From the NCBI RefSeq assembly GCF_040412425.1, contig NC_089777.1:30641537-30705536 (forward strand): a stretch of 64,000 bases of DNA. The letters are read 5' to 3'. Below the pieces are notes generated by a model. The model worked only from the letters and a program-made list of their open reading frames with translations. It was not told the origin of the DNA and did not search any database. The first letter of the stretch is position 1. Every line of letters starts with the position of its first letter. The stretch is from Macrobrachium rosenbergii (Eukaryota; Arthropoda; Malacostraca; Decapoda; Palaemonidae). Below, in pieces: positions 35,691 through 47,779 of the stretch. The position numbers and the translations under genes are program-made.

Positions 35691-35699
35691 AGCACGATG

Positions 35700-37140
35700 G
35701 TCCAGAAGCAAAGCAACCAACCTTACAAGCAAGGGGACCTGTCCCTATATCATTTCTTCTTCCTTTCACTTTAATTTTTTGACCAATTATCTCCACTTTC
35801 TCTCACTGAGTTCTAAATACCCTCCAGTTCTCCCACTATCCTTCTGACTCTACTTCCATCCCTAAGGATTTAATTTACTGAGATGATCAAGTAGGCTAGG
35901 TTAGGTTAACTGAATGTGGTAGGTACGCCATGTGGTGCCCCTTCCCAAATCATACATGATCATTCATTTTCCTGTTCTCGCTGTATTGCCCAATCCCCTG
36001 GCAATGCAATACAAGCTCATCTTTCAATTCTTGAGAGATCCGAACTTAATTTGAACTTTCCTCAGAATTGATATACTGAATCCCACCCATCGACAAAAGA
36101 TAGCCAAAGCATAATGGATTCCTTAACTGATTAAGATTATCCAGTTTGGTAAAACGTTATCATGCACAAACCCTGTGCAAGTTTCCTCAATCCTATTTTT
36201 CATAAGAAAAATACTATTGCTTGTAATAACGATAATAATAATGACTGACTTCAATCAACGTCAGCACTACACTGTAATTTAAAAACATTAACGGTGAAAT
36301 TAAATATAACAAGCATATAACATGGAAAATGTGCAGAAGTGTGTGTAAATAATCTTTTTAAAAATCCATTTAAATTATCTTATAAATAAAACCAGAGCAC
36401 ATTCCGACATAAAAATCGAAGATATTTGTACGCGGTGCATACTTGAAAAGATACAAAACTCCGTACGAGATGACACACATCCCGCTGATAAAAACGGAAC
36501 AAACAAACATCATGGGAAGTGTGTGTACAACCATCCAACCAACGCGAATCCCACCCCAACCAATCCTCACCGCTACCCCTGATCACATACAAACACCCGA
36601 CCTTCCCTCTCCCCTCCCCTCCCCCAGGCCCGACATCACCCCACCCCGGCATCGCCATCAATATAAAGTGTGAGCTAGAGATAGAGCCTTGGTGAACCCG
36701 TTGCTCGGCGTGCGAGATAAAACCGACTATCGACGCCATGTTCCGCCAGATAACAACAGGCACTACGAACCTAAACTCACGTGTTCGAAATGACAAAAAC
36801 CTACACAAACCCGTCATAAAACACGCGCCGACATGCACCGTGCAACGACGGAAATCAAAATAAAAATAGGAAGAAACAACAGCAAAAAAATATCGATATC
36901 AACCGACAACCAACATTCGAGCAATTCGGATTATAAAAAAAAAAGAGGGACAGTTTTCATCTCAAAAGACACTTCTAAATTCATGTATTTTTATAATGAC
37001 GAAATTTACAAAATTAGGATAAAAGACTAAACACAATTTAAATATATGGAGTGACGAACTGATTAAGGACTTTGTACAATTATATTAATGGCATTTACCA
37101 ATTCATGAGTGTGGGATTTGCACACCTAGGGTAAAGGGAC
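35700..37140. other. Unique stretch with a C-rich patch
   Basis: 36530-36660 is rich in C on the plus strand (cctcccctcccc). Two TTAGG-like units near 35891-35908 are too few to be telomeric. No gene recognised. Confidence 0.4.
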
Positions 37141-37146
37141 TCAAGA

Positions 37147-37560
37147 AGAAATTAGGATACAGGCAGCCACCTCTTACTTAAAGTGACTTGCTACATTATG
37201 ATGAATGCGTTGATGTTACGATACAGGCACTTATAAAACATTATCTATTTGAAAAAGTTTCAACACAGTATTCAAATGTTTTCACTTTATCTCTTCCAAA
37301 CTATAGCAAACAGCTGAATGGACAACTGACAACACTAAATTAAAAGAGACAGCGAAATTAGGATACAGGGAACCATCATAAATGATAAAGGCAGCCACCT
37401 CTTACTAAAAGTGATTCACATTATCATCAAAGCATTTATGCTATAATACAGGCACTTAAATAATACTATCTACTTGAACAAGTTTTTAACCATAGTTTTC
37501 AAATGGTTTCAATGTACCTCTTCCAAACTAGAACAAGCAGCTGACAACGCTAAATCATAT
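37147..37560. repeat. Diverged tandem duplication, ~227-bp offset
   Basis: Copy 1 (about 37147-37345) and copy 2 (about 37354-37557) share gaaattaggatacagg, cagccacctcttact, acaggcactta, cttccaaacta and ctgacaac. Copy 2 carries a 20-bp insertion near 37371-37390, so the offset changes from 207 to 227 bp. Confidence 0.85.
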
Positions 37561-37661
37561 GAACAAGTGACACACTAACTTATTTCAAAGTTACTTAATA
37601 TTTTAGGGAGAGAGTAATTAAAACACTTGCATTTACTTAAGACGCATATCGTCTATCGTTA

Positions 37662-37976
37662 TCACGCACGAAACAGTTCCTGAACACTTGTCGTTTCATA
37701 TAACGCTTGACGATACCACAAGGATTTATCGATGCCTAACAGACGCATGATGAGCAACAGTGAAGTTTCCAATTCTTTTATGCGATCTCTGACAACCATT
37801 GGTCGATCGGGTTGATACTTAAACTCATGGGCGTATGGGCACTGATGTGATCGCTTCATTTGGCCAAAGTCTTGTGGAACAAAAAATATTAAATTATACA
37901 GTGCCTTAGGATGCCACAAGGAATCTTTAACATCATGACAGGTTTCAAATTTATTTGTTCTTTGATGACCGATAGT
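37662..37976 (-). CDS. Candidate unidentified terminal exon or dead exon
   Basis: The minus strand is open for about 105 codons down to a TGA, with ordinary protein-like composition, including CPYAHEFKYQPDRP and VVRDRIKELETSLLLIMRLL. The C-P-Y-A-H portion resembles the last two ligands (C-x3-H) of a CCCH zinc finger, but the preceding two cysteines at the right spacing are absent. There is no clear ATG at the upstream edge. A weak acceptor (tcaaag) could feed the frame near 37962. No clear AATAAA follows. Frames of this length also arise by chance in this window. Confidence 0.22.
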   Translation of the reverse strand, partial: TIGHQRTNKFETCHDVKDSLWHPKALYNLIFFVPQDFGQMKRSHQCPYAHEFKYQPDRPMVVRDRIKELETSLLLIMRLLGIDKSLWYRQALYETTSVQELFRA

Positions 37977-38253
37977 TTAACTGGTTAAAGGGTATACGTT
38001 CGAGATAAAAAAAAAAAAAAATTTCAACGATACCCTGCGAAAGGTTATAAAAACAACATCAGTCAACTATAATGGAAACAAATTTAGGTTACAAATGCTA
38101 CAGGAACAAAACGACAAACCAAATATGAAAGATACAGATGGCTAAGGTATTTCGGAAAAAGTACATCAAGTATAAATCACTGGACTTCATTTTCTAAAAC
38201 AAAATGCATCATGACCATAAAAAATCGCTCTACATGTTATTAACAGCAAGAGA

Positions 38254-38257
<4 letters not shown>

Positions 38258-38309
<52 letters not shown>
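38258..38309. repeat. (GA)n microsatellite
   Basis: About 52 bp of GA. Confidence 0.97.
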
Positions 38310-38312
<3 letters not shown>

Positions 38313-39690
38313 CTGCTCTGAAAAATTTACCGAAGATACGAATTGTGAAATGCATTACGTGATCTCCAGTTTCTAAAACCAACGTTTTGGGTCACACCGA
38401 ATCCGTACTAAGGAATCGAAATTCCCCTGAAATCTTTTCTGTCAATATATCCAGAGTCACTGATTATTTCACGACAACTGACAAGGAGAACGGATAACAG
38501 TGATAAAACTGCAGATACTATACTGAAAACACCACAGAAGATGAAATAAAACATGAACAAATATCGGCACCAAGAAAACAAATTAAATAACTGATATAAC
38601 ATACAAATAAAAGAACCGAAATAGCCAAAGAGCGAGAAAATAGGCAAGGATTCATATAGCGTTGGGGTACTGCCGATCTCGCAACCTTTGTATGAAGAAA
38701 AAGCTTTGCGTGTTGAGTTCAGGACTAAAGATTTGTATGAATGACCTTCGACACAGGTAGTAGGACCTGCCAACAAATAACAAACACTACGTTGCGCACT
38801 TTCGAATTTATACAGCAAAGGAATTTCGGCTTTTTGTCTCTCTATTTATCCAGCTAAAAATATGATTAAAATGATTAAATATCTATCATTTGTTTGCCGT
38901 GCAAGTCAGACCTATGTTGTACTTAACTAGACACAGAAACTGCAGTGTCATTTTGCAGTCTGACTACAGTATACCAATGAACGTAACAATTTCTGATGCT
39001 TTATCGTTAATGAACCGAAAAAAAAGTAAAAAACGAACTTTTCATTAAAGTAGTATTTATTTTCGTTTCTGCCTTGAAGAGTCTTCCCTCAAAACAACCA
39101 CATCACATTTTGATTACAACGTTATCACGCTTAAGCTTGACAACGTAACATCAAATAATTTACTAACACCCTAACATCGCCATTAGTCAAAACTAAGCGT
39201 CAAGTAACAGCATATGCTAAAGCTGATTTTATTTTTTATAAGCACGCACATAACAGTAAAATCCATTAAAGAAACTTTTACTTCTAATATATACGGATAT
39301 CACAACAGTAGAATACACTACATAAGAGATCTCGTTTTCTAAATACATTAATATGCAACACGAAAATGTATTAAAGCAGTGTTTTCTCATTTACCGGCGT
39401 AATCACCGCAAAATATGCTAGTTCATAAATGGACATTTTCCCACATTCTGACGGAACAACATATATACCACATAAAACAATTTTATCTTTTTTTTGGCGC
39501 TGGAACACCAAAATATACTTTACCACACAAGCAGTTTTAATTTTGAAATGCGCTGAAGTGACAGCAGTAAAAATCATCGACACGGATTGCAGGCGAGTAA
39601 ACGCCACTACACCAAGAGCAATCCATTTGATAAAATTTCTGACCACTAATTTACTCTCAGTAACATGAAACATCGCCTTCATTTCTTATA
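38310..39690. other. AT-rich stretch
   Basis: A 136-codon minus-strand frame (38818-38408) is rich in hydrophobic residues because its complement is A-rich. Not accepted as a gene. Confidence 0.4.
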
Positions 39691-39699
39691 CATTTCTAA

Positions 39700-39776
39700 G
39701 TCTAATCCTTCGGGCCAGCCCTAGGAGAGCTGTTAATCAGCTCAATGGTCTGGTTAAACTAAGGTATACTTACCTT
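39700..39776 (+). mobile_element. 5'-truncated SINE family 1 copy (3' tail only)
   Basis: Contains only tctaatccttcgggccagcc through aaactaaggtatactta. A possible short target duplication, tttctaa, flanks it (39693-39699 and 39777-39783). This is the pattern expected from incomplete target-primed reverse transcription. Confidence 0.8.
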
Positions 39777-39964
39777 TTTCTAATGATATTTATGAATACA
39801 CTACAGTAATGGTGAAAAGGCAAGATTTCGTGTACTCTCGGAATCAATACCTATCCATATTAAAATACCGTGTCTAAAACAAGTGTGGATCAAAATGCTG
39901 CGTCATTTAAAAACGGTACGCTTATACGCACAGAATATGAAAATATCGTATCCACCAAGCTGAT

Positions 39965-39965
<1 letters not shown>

Positions 39966-40022
<57 letters not shown>
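39966..40022. repeat. (AC)n microsatellite
   Basis: About 57 bp of AC. Confidence 0.97.
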
Positions 40023-40023
<1 letters not shown>

Positions 40024-40126
40024 AGTCAGTTTCTGGTGTATAACAACGTATTGAAAATGTCTTCAATTATGAAGTGTGTGATTTTAATAAAATACCGTTA
40101 TCGTGCGTATACACTAAAATTGACAA

Positions 40127-40132
<6 letters not shown>

Positions 40133-40184
<52 letters not shown>

Positions 40185-40320
40185 ATATCCGATGGACAAG
40201 ACAGAGGGAGAGAAAGTGGCAGAGAGAGTGGCTAACAATATCCGACGAATATGAGGCAAAAAAAAAAATCTATATAGAAACTCCGGAGTAGTCTCAGTAA
40301 TACATGATAAAGTACAGGTA

Positions 40321-40374
<54 letters not shown>

Positions 40375-40398
40375 TACTTAGTGGTAGTCATACCACTA

Positions 40399-40447
<49 letters not shown>
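40133..40447. repeat. Three GA arrays close together
   Basis: GA at 40133-40181, 40326-40373 and 40401-40447. Between the last two sits a perfect 10-bp inverted repeat, cttagtggta / taccactaag with a four-base loop (about 40377-40400). Confidence 0.93.
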
Positions 40448-40449
<2 letters not shown>

Positions 40450-40450
<1 letters not shown>

Positions 40451-40690
40451 GACATAAAAATATCTGAGGCCAATTCCTCGAGCATTTTATATCGTTGGTG
40501 GTCACGCCCGGCGTCGTTATTCAAAAGCGGCAAAGAAAAAAAAAAAAAAAGGCCGCAGAGTTCAATCGGTAACACCGGTAGATGAAATCAATACCGAAAC
40601 AACATCGGCCCTTTCGAACTCGCCGCGATATTCATCGGTCGTTCGGTAAAACGTTCGTTCCACTTGGCACCTCTTCTTGATTACTGAAGC
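40450..40690. other. GC-richer unique block
   Basis: Rich in CG and in short cggt/accg motifs. No frame recognised. Possible regulatory sequence, unproven. Confidence 0.2.
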
Positions 40691-40692
40691 GG

Positions 40693-40814
40693 GGGTCTCT
40701 CTCATTTTAATTGTTTATTTATCTAGGTTAATAATTATATACGGTAGTACTACCACTATTATGCTTTCATTCATCTAAGTTAATACTTATATACTGTATT
40801 ACTACGACTAGCGA

Positions 40815-40878
<64 letters not shown>

Positions 40879-40945
40879 ATATTTATATTTATCTAGTTCA
40901 ATACCTTTATACTGTATTACTAATACTACGGAGTTTCCACCTCAA
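40693..40945. repeat. Three ~65-bp units, the last set off by a TC array
   Basis: Units near 40700-40755, 40765-40818 and 40877-40940 share atctagNttaataNNtatatac-like text and gtattacta. The TC array 40818-40876 separates the second and third. Confidence 0.8.
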
Positions 40946-41440
40946 TTTTTTGTGCCTTACATTAATTCCCAATTCTTTTAATAAATACACTTCCTTCTGT
41001 ACTTTAATTTCTTTTAATCGTTTTACTTTATTAATATCTAAATAACTTCCCGTCAAAACTAAAGCAGCGCTTCTCTGTCGAGTCTTCATCCTACTGAGCT
41101 TCATAATTACAAAATAAAACACCGTTCAAGAAACACTTGTTCGTGGATACTGAATAAAGCAGCAGCGTTATTTGGGTAAACAAAGAACAACACAGCGTTA
41201 AATAAACAATAAAAAATGTTTCGTGACTTCAAGAAAATGACAAAGAAAAGCTATTTATTATTTCAAACAAAGCAGCACTATCAACGTAGATATAAAGGTG
41301 AGTACCTAAGTATTCACTCGGGTAAGTGGTGACCAAACGAAGATTCTTATATATCCATCAAATCTCAGTCTTGGACATAAGCAGCGTTTTGTAGCTATAC
41401 ACTAAAAAGTTACGATATTAGGAAACTGATGAACGGTCAC

Positions 41441-41495
<55 letters not shown>

Positions 41496-41530
41496 ATATA
41501 TATACTATATATATATATATATATATATAA
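41441..41530. repeat. (AT)n microsatellite with interruptions
   Basis: About 90 bp of AT. Confidence 0.97.
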
Positions 41531-41554
41531 CTGAGTCATATAAATATGGAACGT

Positions 41555-41665
41555 GATAATATATAAATAAATATAATGCTACAAAGGAATGATAAATGAG
41601 TCACGAATATTGGAACTGATGAATATATAAATAAAGACAATGCTACAAAGGAAAGAGAAATGACG
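41555..41665. repeat. Short two-copy repeat
   Basis: atatataaataaaNataatgctacaaaggaa occurs in two slightly different copies about 65 bp apart (near 41560 and 41625), next to (AT)n arrays. Confidence 0.7.
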
Positions 41666-41714
41666 GAGTATTGCTTGCCTTTACCTATGTATATATTAGC
41701 AGTCTGGCATTGCC

Positions 41715-41717
<3 letters not shown>

Positions 41718-41794
<77 letters not shown>

Positions 41795-41808
41795 TATATA
41801 CATATATA
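41718..41808. repeat. (AT)n microsatellite
   Basis: About 70 bp of AT, then degenerate. Confidence 0.97.
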
Positions 41809-41987
41809 ATGGATACTTAGCATTATTAAAAATAATACTGTTTATATATTGGCCTGCAATAACTATATAAATGCTATGCATAATGAAGAACAGAAAAGAA
41901 ATCTGAGTGAGAGAGTATATCAAAAGCATCATTTTCATCAAAGGGTAGTTAATAAATCAATCTAAAGTTTATGGAATTACAGTTAAG

Positions 41988-41990
<3 letters not shown>

Positions 41991-42049
<59 letters not shown>
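41991..42049. repeat. (GA)n microsatellite
   Basis: About 58 bp of GA. Confidence 0.97.
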
Positions 42050-42051
<2 letters not shown>

Positions 42052-42338
42052 AATAGACTACATCAGATTAAATCACAACCACTCAGGTACTGTTCAGCCA
42101 AACACGAAGACATAATGATGTTACAGATAAACATTACAAAACCAGAAATGATTAATACCAGACAACATAGGGACATCATCCATTATACCGCAATGAAACT
42201 CGGATCTTCTCAATAAAATTTATAAAAAATACTGTTTTCTAACTCCATTAACGATTAAAGGCGAAAACAAAATTCAACTGTTTTCTGAGTATTTATAAAA
42301 AAAAAAATTAAACCAGGCCCACCTTGATAAGACAATCA

Positions 42339-42339
<1 letters not shown>

Positions 42340-42391
<52 letters not shown>
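42340..42391. repeat. (AAT)n array
   Basis: About 51 bp of AAT units. Confidence 0.97.
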
Positions 42392-42393
<2 letters not shown>

Positions 42394-42469
42394 CTTTCGA
42401 AGTTAAAGGACACGAAATGATTGTCCGCTGGAAAGAGATAAAAGCCACAAAAACAATCCGGAGAAATAG

Positions 42470-43260
42470 TGAAGAAAGAGGGAAGAAGGGTGAGAGAGAG
42501 AGAGCGAGCCAGCGAGCTGGGTGGGGTGAGGTTGGGAGGGGGAAGGGGAGGGGAGGGGAGGGCGGGGTGAAAGATGTGCGGAGACCGGCCTCGTGACGGC
42601 GGTGCGTAGATCAAAATAAACTCACTGGCAGGGTCCAGTGGGCAGGTATAATATATTAGGCACATTATTTGCTCAGATAAACTCTGGTTATGGCAGTCCG
42701 GGTGGGTGCCAGGAGGGCCTCCAGCTGGGTGCGGGGACCCCCCTCGGTGGCAGCCGCAACCCCCGGCGAGGACACCCCAGGGGGCCAACGTTCCCCCCGT
42801 GGGTCAGCCCGCCCTTGCCTTGCCTCTACCCGGCACTCTCCGGACCCACGAAGAGCCACTGGTACGAAGGCGCCCAAAAAGAAACCTCCGGCGTTAGCGC
42901 AACAAAGGGTGCTGTTCCCTGTCGGAACGGACGGCGTCGTCCTCCGCCAGGGAAGAGGTCACCAGAGGCCCTCTGAGAGGCCATACGCCAGCCACGACGG
43001 AGGCAACAGCAGCAACGACAGTGGGTGTTGGACTCGGGAGAGGCAGGTGGCGGGGCAGCAGTGACAGCACCACAATAGTATCTTGGCGACACTGGCTGGC
43101 CGCCCGCTGAGGTCGTCTGTGTCCTGCCCAGGCTCCGACTCTCCTCGCCGTCACGTCCTGCCCTCCACTTGACCCCACCACCACCACTCCCTCCGGGTGA
43201 CCTACCTACTACTGCTTCCCTTCGTCAGACACTGCATCTTCCAATCTATGGTCTCTCGGT
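42470..43260. other. GC-rich island, possible promoter or first exon
   Basis: About 800 bp strongly richer in G and C than the rest of the window, opening with (GA)/(GGGGA) runs. All three plus frames stay open for long spans at 42638-43064 and the minus frames also do so, as expected of GC-rich sequence. The plus frame at 42690-43064 (124 codons) contains KAPKKKPPALAQQRV and ends in GQQ-stop. I recognise no domain. It could be the CpG-rich start of a gene that lies mostly outside the window. Confidence 0.4.
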
Positions 43261-43930
43261 GTCTGTTAGGCTCTTTTTAAAACTTCATCTCCGTAAATAC
43301 AATTTAAAAAATCTTTCATTCATAAAAATCAAGAGAAAAATATTACAATAAATTTATATTTTCTCTCCCAAGAATACTATCCGGGACTTAATGCACAGTA
43401 ATTTGCTTAACCATTAAATCTCAAGATTTATATATAATATATTCTGAAAATGTTTGGAATTAAATAGAAGATCTGAGGCTTACAAATATTCTATTAAACT
43501 ACTCATCACAGCATAACCTTCTCAGACTAACCAAAAAAAAAAAGTGGGGAGGGGGGGAGAAATACAATGCAAACAACCACATGCATGAGTTGTCTTAAAA
43601 TATAATTTTTCGAGGTTATAATGACAGACGAATACGGTTAATATTTCACAATTAAAATTACAACAACGAAAGCTTAATAAACATTGACAGCGGCAGGAGC
43701 AAATTTATAATGCCAGGCTTAATCACAATTCAAGAGGAAAAAATGATATGGCAAATTGGAGTTTATCACGTGAAGTTTTCTCATAAAATATCATAATAAA
43801 TCGGTAGAAACTTTCCATTATTGGTAAAGAAAAGTGTCTATCTGCTTGTTTATCCAATATATTTCTATAAGCAGTTATGGATTTCAAATAACATTTCTGC
43901 CCATTAATTTTGCTGTTTGGGAAATAAGAG
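43261..43930. other. AT-rich unique stretch
   Basis: No gene recognised. Confidence 0.4.
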
Positions 43931-43931
43931 A

Positions 43932-44001
43932 ATTATTATTATTATTAAAACAGTTTAACCAGACCACACTGAGCTGACTATCAGCTCTCATAGGGCTGGC
44001 C
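43932..44001 (-). mobile_element. SINE family 1-related 3' module with (AAT)n tail
   Basis: On the minus strand: ggccagccctatgagagc, the ctcagtgtggtctggttaaac module, then A-rich sequence and (AAT)n. Only the 3' module is present. A near copy is at 51789-51856. Confidence 0.75.
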
Positions 44002-44009
44002 AGAGAGAT

Positions 44010-44474
44010 TTGAATGAAACGCCAGGTCTAGGCCAGAGATGATGAATGAATGAAAATGTCATTCGGTATGATGATGAATGAATTAAAATGAAATTAAAAA
44101 CTGCACAAAAACGTGCACAAAACTTTGATAATTTCCTTCATCTTTTCAAAAAACTAAACCAATTCTTAACCTCGAGGTCCATTTATCTTAATCTTCACGA
44201 ACCTGAAACTTGATTCCGATGACAGCGTGATGCACAACACACTACACAAAATGCAAATGTCTAGAATTTCCAAGATCAATTTCGAAAGAATTTTGACAGA
44301 TTCTCGAAATCTGTAACGGCTAAAGCAGTGTTGCCAAGTAATCAATTCTTTAGTTCATAGTCATTTGTTACCAACAAAAGCATATCAACGATATGTTAAA
44401 AGTAAAAGTATTCAACTAAGTTTCCAATACGAAAGGAATCCAAATGCCCTTACCGAGTCATACATTGTGTGTGC

Positions 44475-44476
<2 letters not shown>
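44010..44476. other. AT-rich unique stretch
   Basis: Contains short gatgaatgaat repeats near 44038-44090. No gene recognised. Confidence 0.4.

Positions 44477-44541
<65 letters not shown>
44477..44541. repeat. (GA)n microsatellite
   Basis: About 64 bp of GA. Confidence 0.97.
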
Positions 44542-44543
<2 letters not shown>

Positions 44544-45024
44544 TTAAATCCCACTTCCAATGGATGGAAGATTTAAAATAAAATGGAAATTAAACAGGAA
44601 GAGAGTTCGAAAGCTTGAAAGTATGTGAGGAGAGGTGTCCTAACTGGTAGGACCAGGCTGCCTAAATGCAGGAAGATGAGTAAAACTTGATGGGTCCCTC
44701 CAAAAATATGACATGAACACTAAAATTTAACAAGTGGATCCATAAAATATTTTGAGATAGTTTAAAAATATTTTTGCAACACTATCAAACATGTGTGATG
44801 GAATATGTGGAAAAGCCAAGATGAATTTCACTAAAAATCCCGTATAATAACAAGGAACAGAAGCGGAAACTCATTCACTATTTCCATCTCTCTCTCTTTA
44901 TCTTTTGAAAGAGGTCATAAAGACTGCTTATTGGAATACGGTAAAAAGTAAGTCAACGAGAATGGAGGAAACCCTTATTTTTTATTGTCCAGTGTTCACA
45001 TCTTTCAAGGCGTCTTAGCAAACT

Positions 45025-45300
45025 CCCTTAGTTTAACCAGACCACTGAGCTGATGATTAACAGCTCTCCTAGGGCTGGCCCGAAGGATTAGACTTATTTT
45101 ACGTGGTTAAGAACCAATTGGTTACCTAGCAACGAGACCTAAGGCTTACTGTGGAATCCGAACCACATTATAGCGAGAAATGAATTTCTATCAACAGAAA
45201 TAAATTTCTCTTATTCTTCATTGGTCGGCCGGAGATTCGAACTCGCTGCCAGCAAATTGCTAGCTGAGAACGGAACCCACTATCCCAACAAGGAATCCGT
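45025..45300 (-). mobile_element. SINE family 1 copy with intact tRNA A and B boxes
   Basis: Read on the minus strand the head has an A-box-like TGGGATAGTGGG (45287-45276) and a B box GAGTTCGAATC (45244-45234), then the family body. The 3' end is gtttaacc-type at 45025. This copy shows most clearly that the family derives from a tRNA. Confidence 0.9.
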
Positions 45301-45569
45301 TAGTATTATAGACTGGGAAAACAAAATATCCCCTTGTAGCGTTTCCCAACGACTTACTACCTAAGGCAATCAACAAAATCCTTGACAGGAGCTCACCACT
45401 GCAGGAGAACCTTCGACACGTTAAGAAAATAACTCTTAAACAAGGCAAATCCCGGGGCGAATTATAATGTGGAAATTGGGGTGTTCTAAAGCAATTCTCC
45501 TCAGTCTAACTAAACTGACCTCATTACAGCCAGCCAGTAATCCCCGACTCTTAACCATAGAAAATATGT

Positions 45570-45574
45570 TAACA

Positions 45575-45628
<54 letters not shown>
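45570..45628. repeat. (AC)n-(AG)n compound microsatellite
   Basis: About 22 bp of AC followed by about 36 bp of AG. Confidence 0.97.
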
Positions 45629-45631
<3 letters not shown>

Positions 45632-45639
45632 CGAATAAA

Positions 45640-47020
45640 GGTTAAGGTTGAACCGAATGGCACCTAAGAATTTAACGCATATTTTAGATTCTTTTGCAAC
45701 AAGTGATACGAATGATAATGATAAACCTTATTTAATTTTTTTTATGAAATTCGCTCCTATTAAAGAAATCGTATTCCTTGTTATGTGTGAACTGTTATCC
45801 TAAATGGCAGTCATATAAACTTACGAAGCGTTGTGTCTCGTAAAAAAAAAAAATACAGTCATTGTAAAAAGAGAAATGATGTTACGACAATGCCTACACC
45901 TGTTTCACCAGCAAAGGCCAAGATTACTTAAATATGTAATATAAAAGATGGAAAGTCCCAACTATTTCTGTTGTACATAAATACAAACGCAGGTCAATAA
46001 CGAACATTACGAATGAAGAAGATTTTACTACCATGTCAATTGTAAAAACACCACGAAACTGTCATTAGATGATGTGGAATTTTGTTGGCTAGACGTTCAA
46101 GAAAAAAAAAAATTTCAAGTATGCATAGTTCAACATCTTGAAATTAAGTTACGCTTCAACTAACGATTCGACAAGGAAACACTGCGATAACCACAGAAAT
46201 GGTGAAATCATGTTCTCACCATAAAACGCAGACGTCGGATAATTGCGAATACGAGGATGAACATGGATGACTAACACATTCATACTAAACATTCGATATC
46301 TTACGAAAAAAAGCACCTGTTTTACGGCTGTTACGAACGCGATAAACGACTAAAACACTGTTAGTGCTGTATGATTCCTGTCCAAAAATATTTTTACTAG
46401 CAATTTAGGAACGTGGCAGAAATCATAACACACTCCAGGCAGGGAAAAACACAGCCGATAACATGTTTAACACAATCTTCAAACTTTTATTAAATATCTA
46501 CTTATGTTACAAAAAAAAAAAAAAAAAAAAGCAAGATGGGGATTCCCCAAATAACCACCCTCAAAATATAGGTTTTATTCAGTCACCTGAGACACTCATT
46601 CAGAGCTAGTGACCAATATCATTTCAGAGTGCTTGCACACTTAATTTAAGATAAAAAAAAAAATCTTAGTCTGCCATCAATTTTAGGAAAAAAACACAGG
46701 AGAATGGTTTGAAGCCTCACTGAAAAGAAGCGACACACCCGCTTTCCGAAGAGGCAAGAGTATAAGAATATAGGAACACAGAAGCAGGGAGAAAGCTCCA
46801 TCGCTGGGCGGTGGAGGCAACAAAATACTTACCGAACTAAACAGTGCACAGACTGCTAATACCCATACAGAAAATGCAGGATGCGATGACCCTACGGGTA
46901 TTGTACGGCAGCCTGTCAGGAGTGATTTTTCTTTTCTAAGTAAATAGTGGACGAAATATAATTTGTAGGTTTTATAAAGCCGTCTTGTAAGGAGGAAAAG
47001 AAAAAGAGGATTTTGAGAAT
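45640..47020. other. AT-rich stretch
   Basis: Several poly(A) runs (45842-45853, 46511-46530). The 188-codon minus frame at 46683-47249 overlaps SINE sequence and is not accepted. Confidence 0.4.
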
Positions 47021-47022
47021 TT

Positions 47023-47180
47023 GTGTCGAGGGATCGAGACCCGGCGGTACAAATCAATTTATCAAATTCCCCTTCAGTGGTAATTCCCCATCGGGGGTAT
47101 TCCCGAAGTAGCGTGAATTGGATATTAAACATTTGTAGCTTCATGGTTGTATATATATCACGGTGTGATAAAATTTTTAT
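47023..47180 (+). mobile_element. 5'-truncated SINE family 2 copy
   Basis: Begins at gtgtcgagggatcgagac (B box GATCGAGAC) and runs through aattccccttcagtgg to tcacggtgtgataaaa. The A box is missing. Confidence 0.85.
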
Positions 47181-47307
47181 AATAAGAGCTGCGTGTTCTA
47201 AGCGTACAAATGAGCTAACATGGTGGAGGTGGGTTAACGCCGAAGCCAAGTATAATTTCCCCGCTCTCGACTGGTATATATGTACGGCAGATTCGGCATT
47301 GACTTAT

Positions 47308-47526
47308 ACTCTATTGGTGGCTCAGTGGTCTGACCGTCAGTCGACTGGAGTTGTTGGAAGGTATTGTGTCGAGGGATCGAGACCCGGCGGTACAGATCCA
47401 TTTATCACTTATAAAATTCCCCTTCGGTGATAATTCCCCATCGGGGATATTCCAGAAGTAGTGTGAATTGGATATTAAACATCATTTGTAGCTTCATGAG
47501 TGCATATAAATCACGGCGTGATAAAA

Positions 47527-47532
<6 letters not shown>
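47308..47532 (+). mobile_element. SINE family 2 copy with A and B boxes
   Basis: A box TGGCTCAGTGGT (47318-47329), B box GATCGAGAC (47375-47383), body aattccccttcggtgataat, tail tcacggcgtgataaaaattt. It passes directly into an (AT)n array. Confidence 0.9.
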
Positions 47533-47622
<90 letters not shown>

Positions 47623-47655
47623 GGAAATAATCTGATTGATATATATAATATATAT
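47530..47655. repeat. (AT)n microsatellite at the SINE 3' end
   Basis: About 90 bp of AT directly after the SINE tail, then degenerate TA. Confidence 0.95.
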
Positions 47656-47779
47656 ACACAGATGACAGGATGGAAAGAATCTGATTGATAAGAAAGACAG
47701 ACGACAGGGTTGGTTGGTTTAGACAAAGGTGGTGGTGTCAGGATCAACTGTTTGTTATGAAACTGGTATGAAAGAAACT

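Noticed and set aside
35891..35908. TTAGG telomere-like units
   Set aside because: Only two units, with no array.
38408..38818. 136-codon minus frame with hydrophobic segments
   Set aside because: Same composition effect. The length is within what chance gives in a window this large.
46683..47249. 188-codon minus frame
   Set aside because: It runs through SINE sequence and has no domain.
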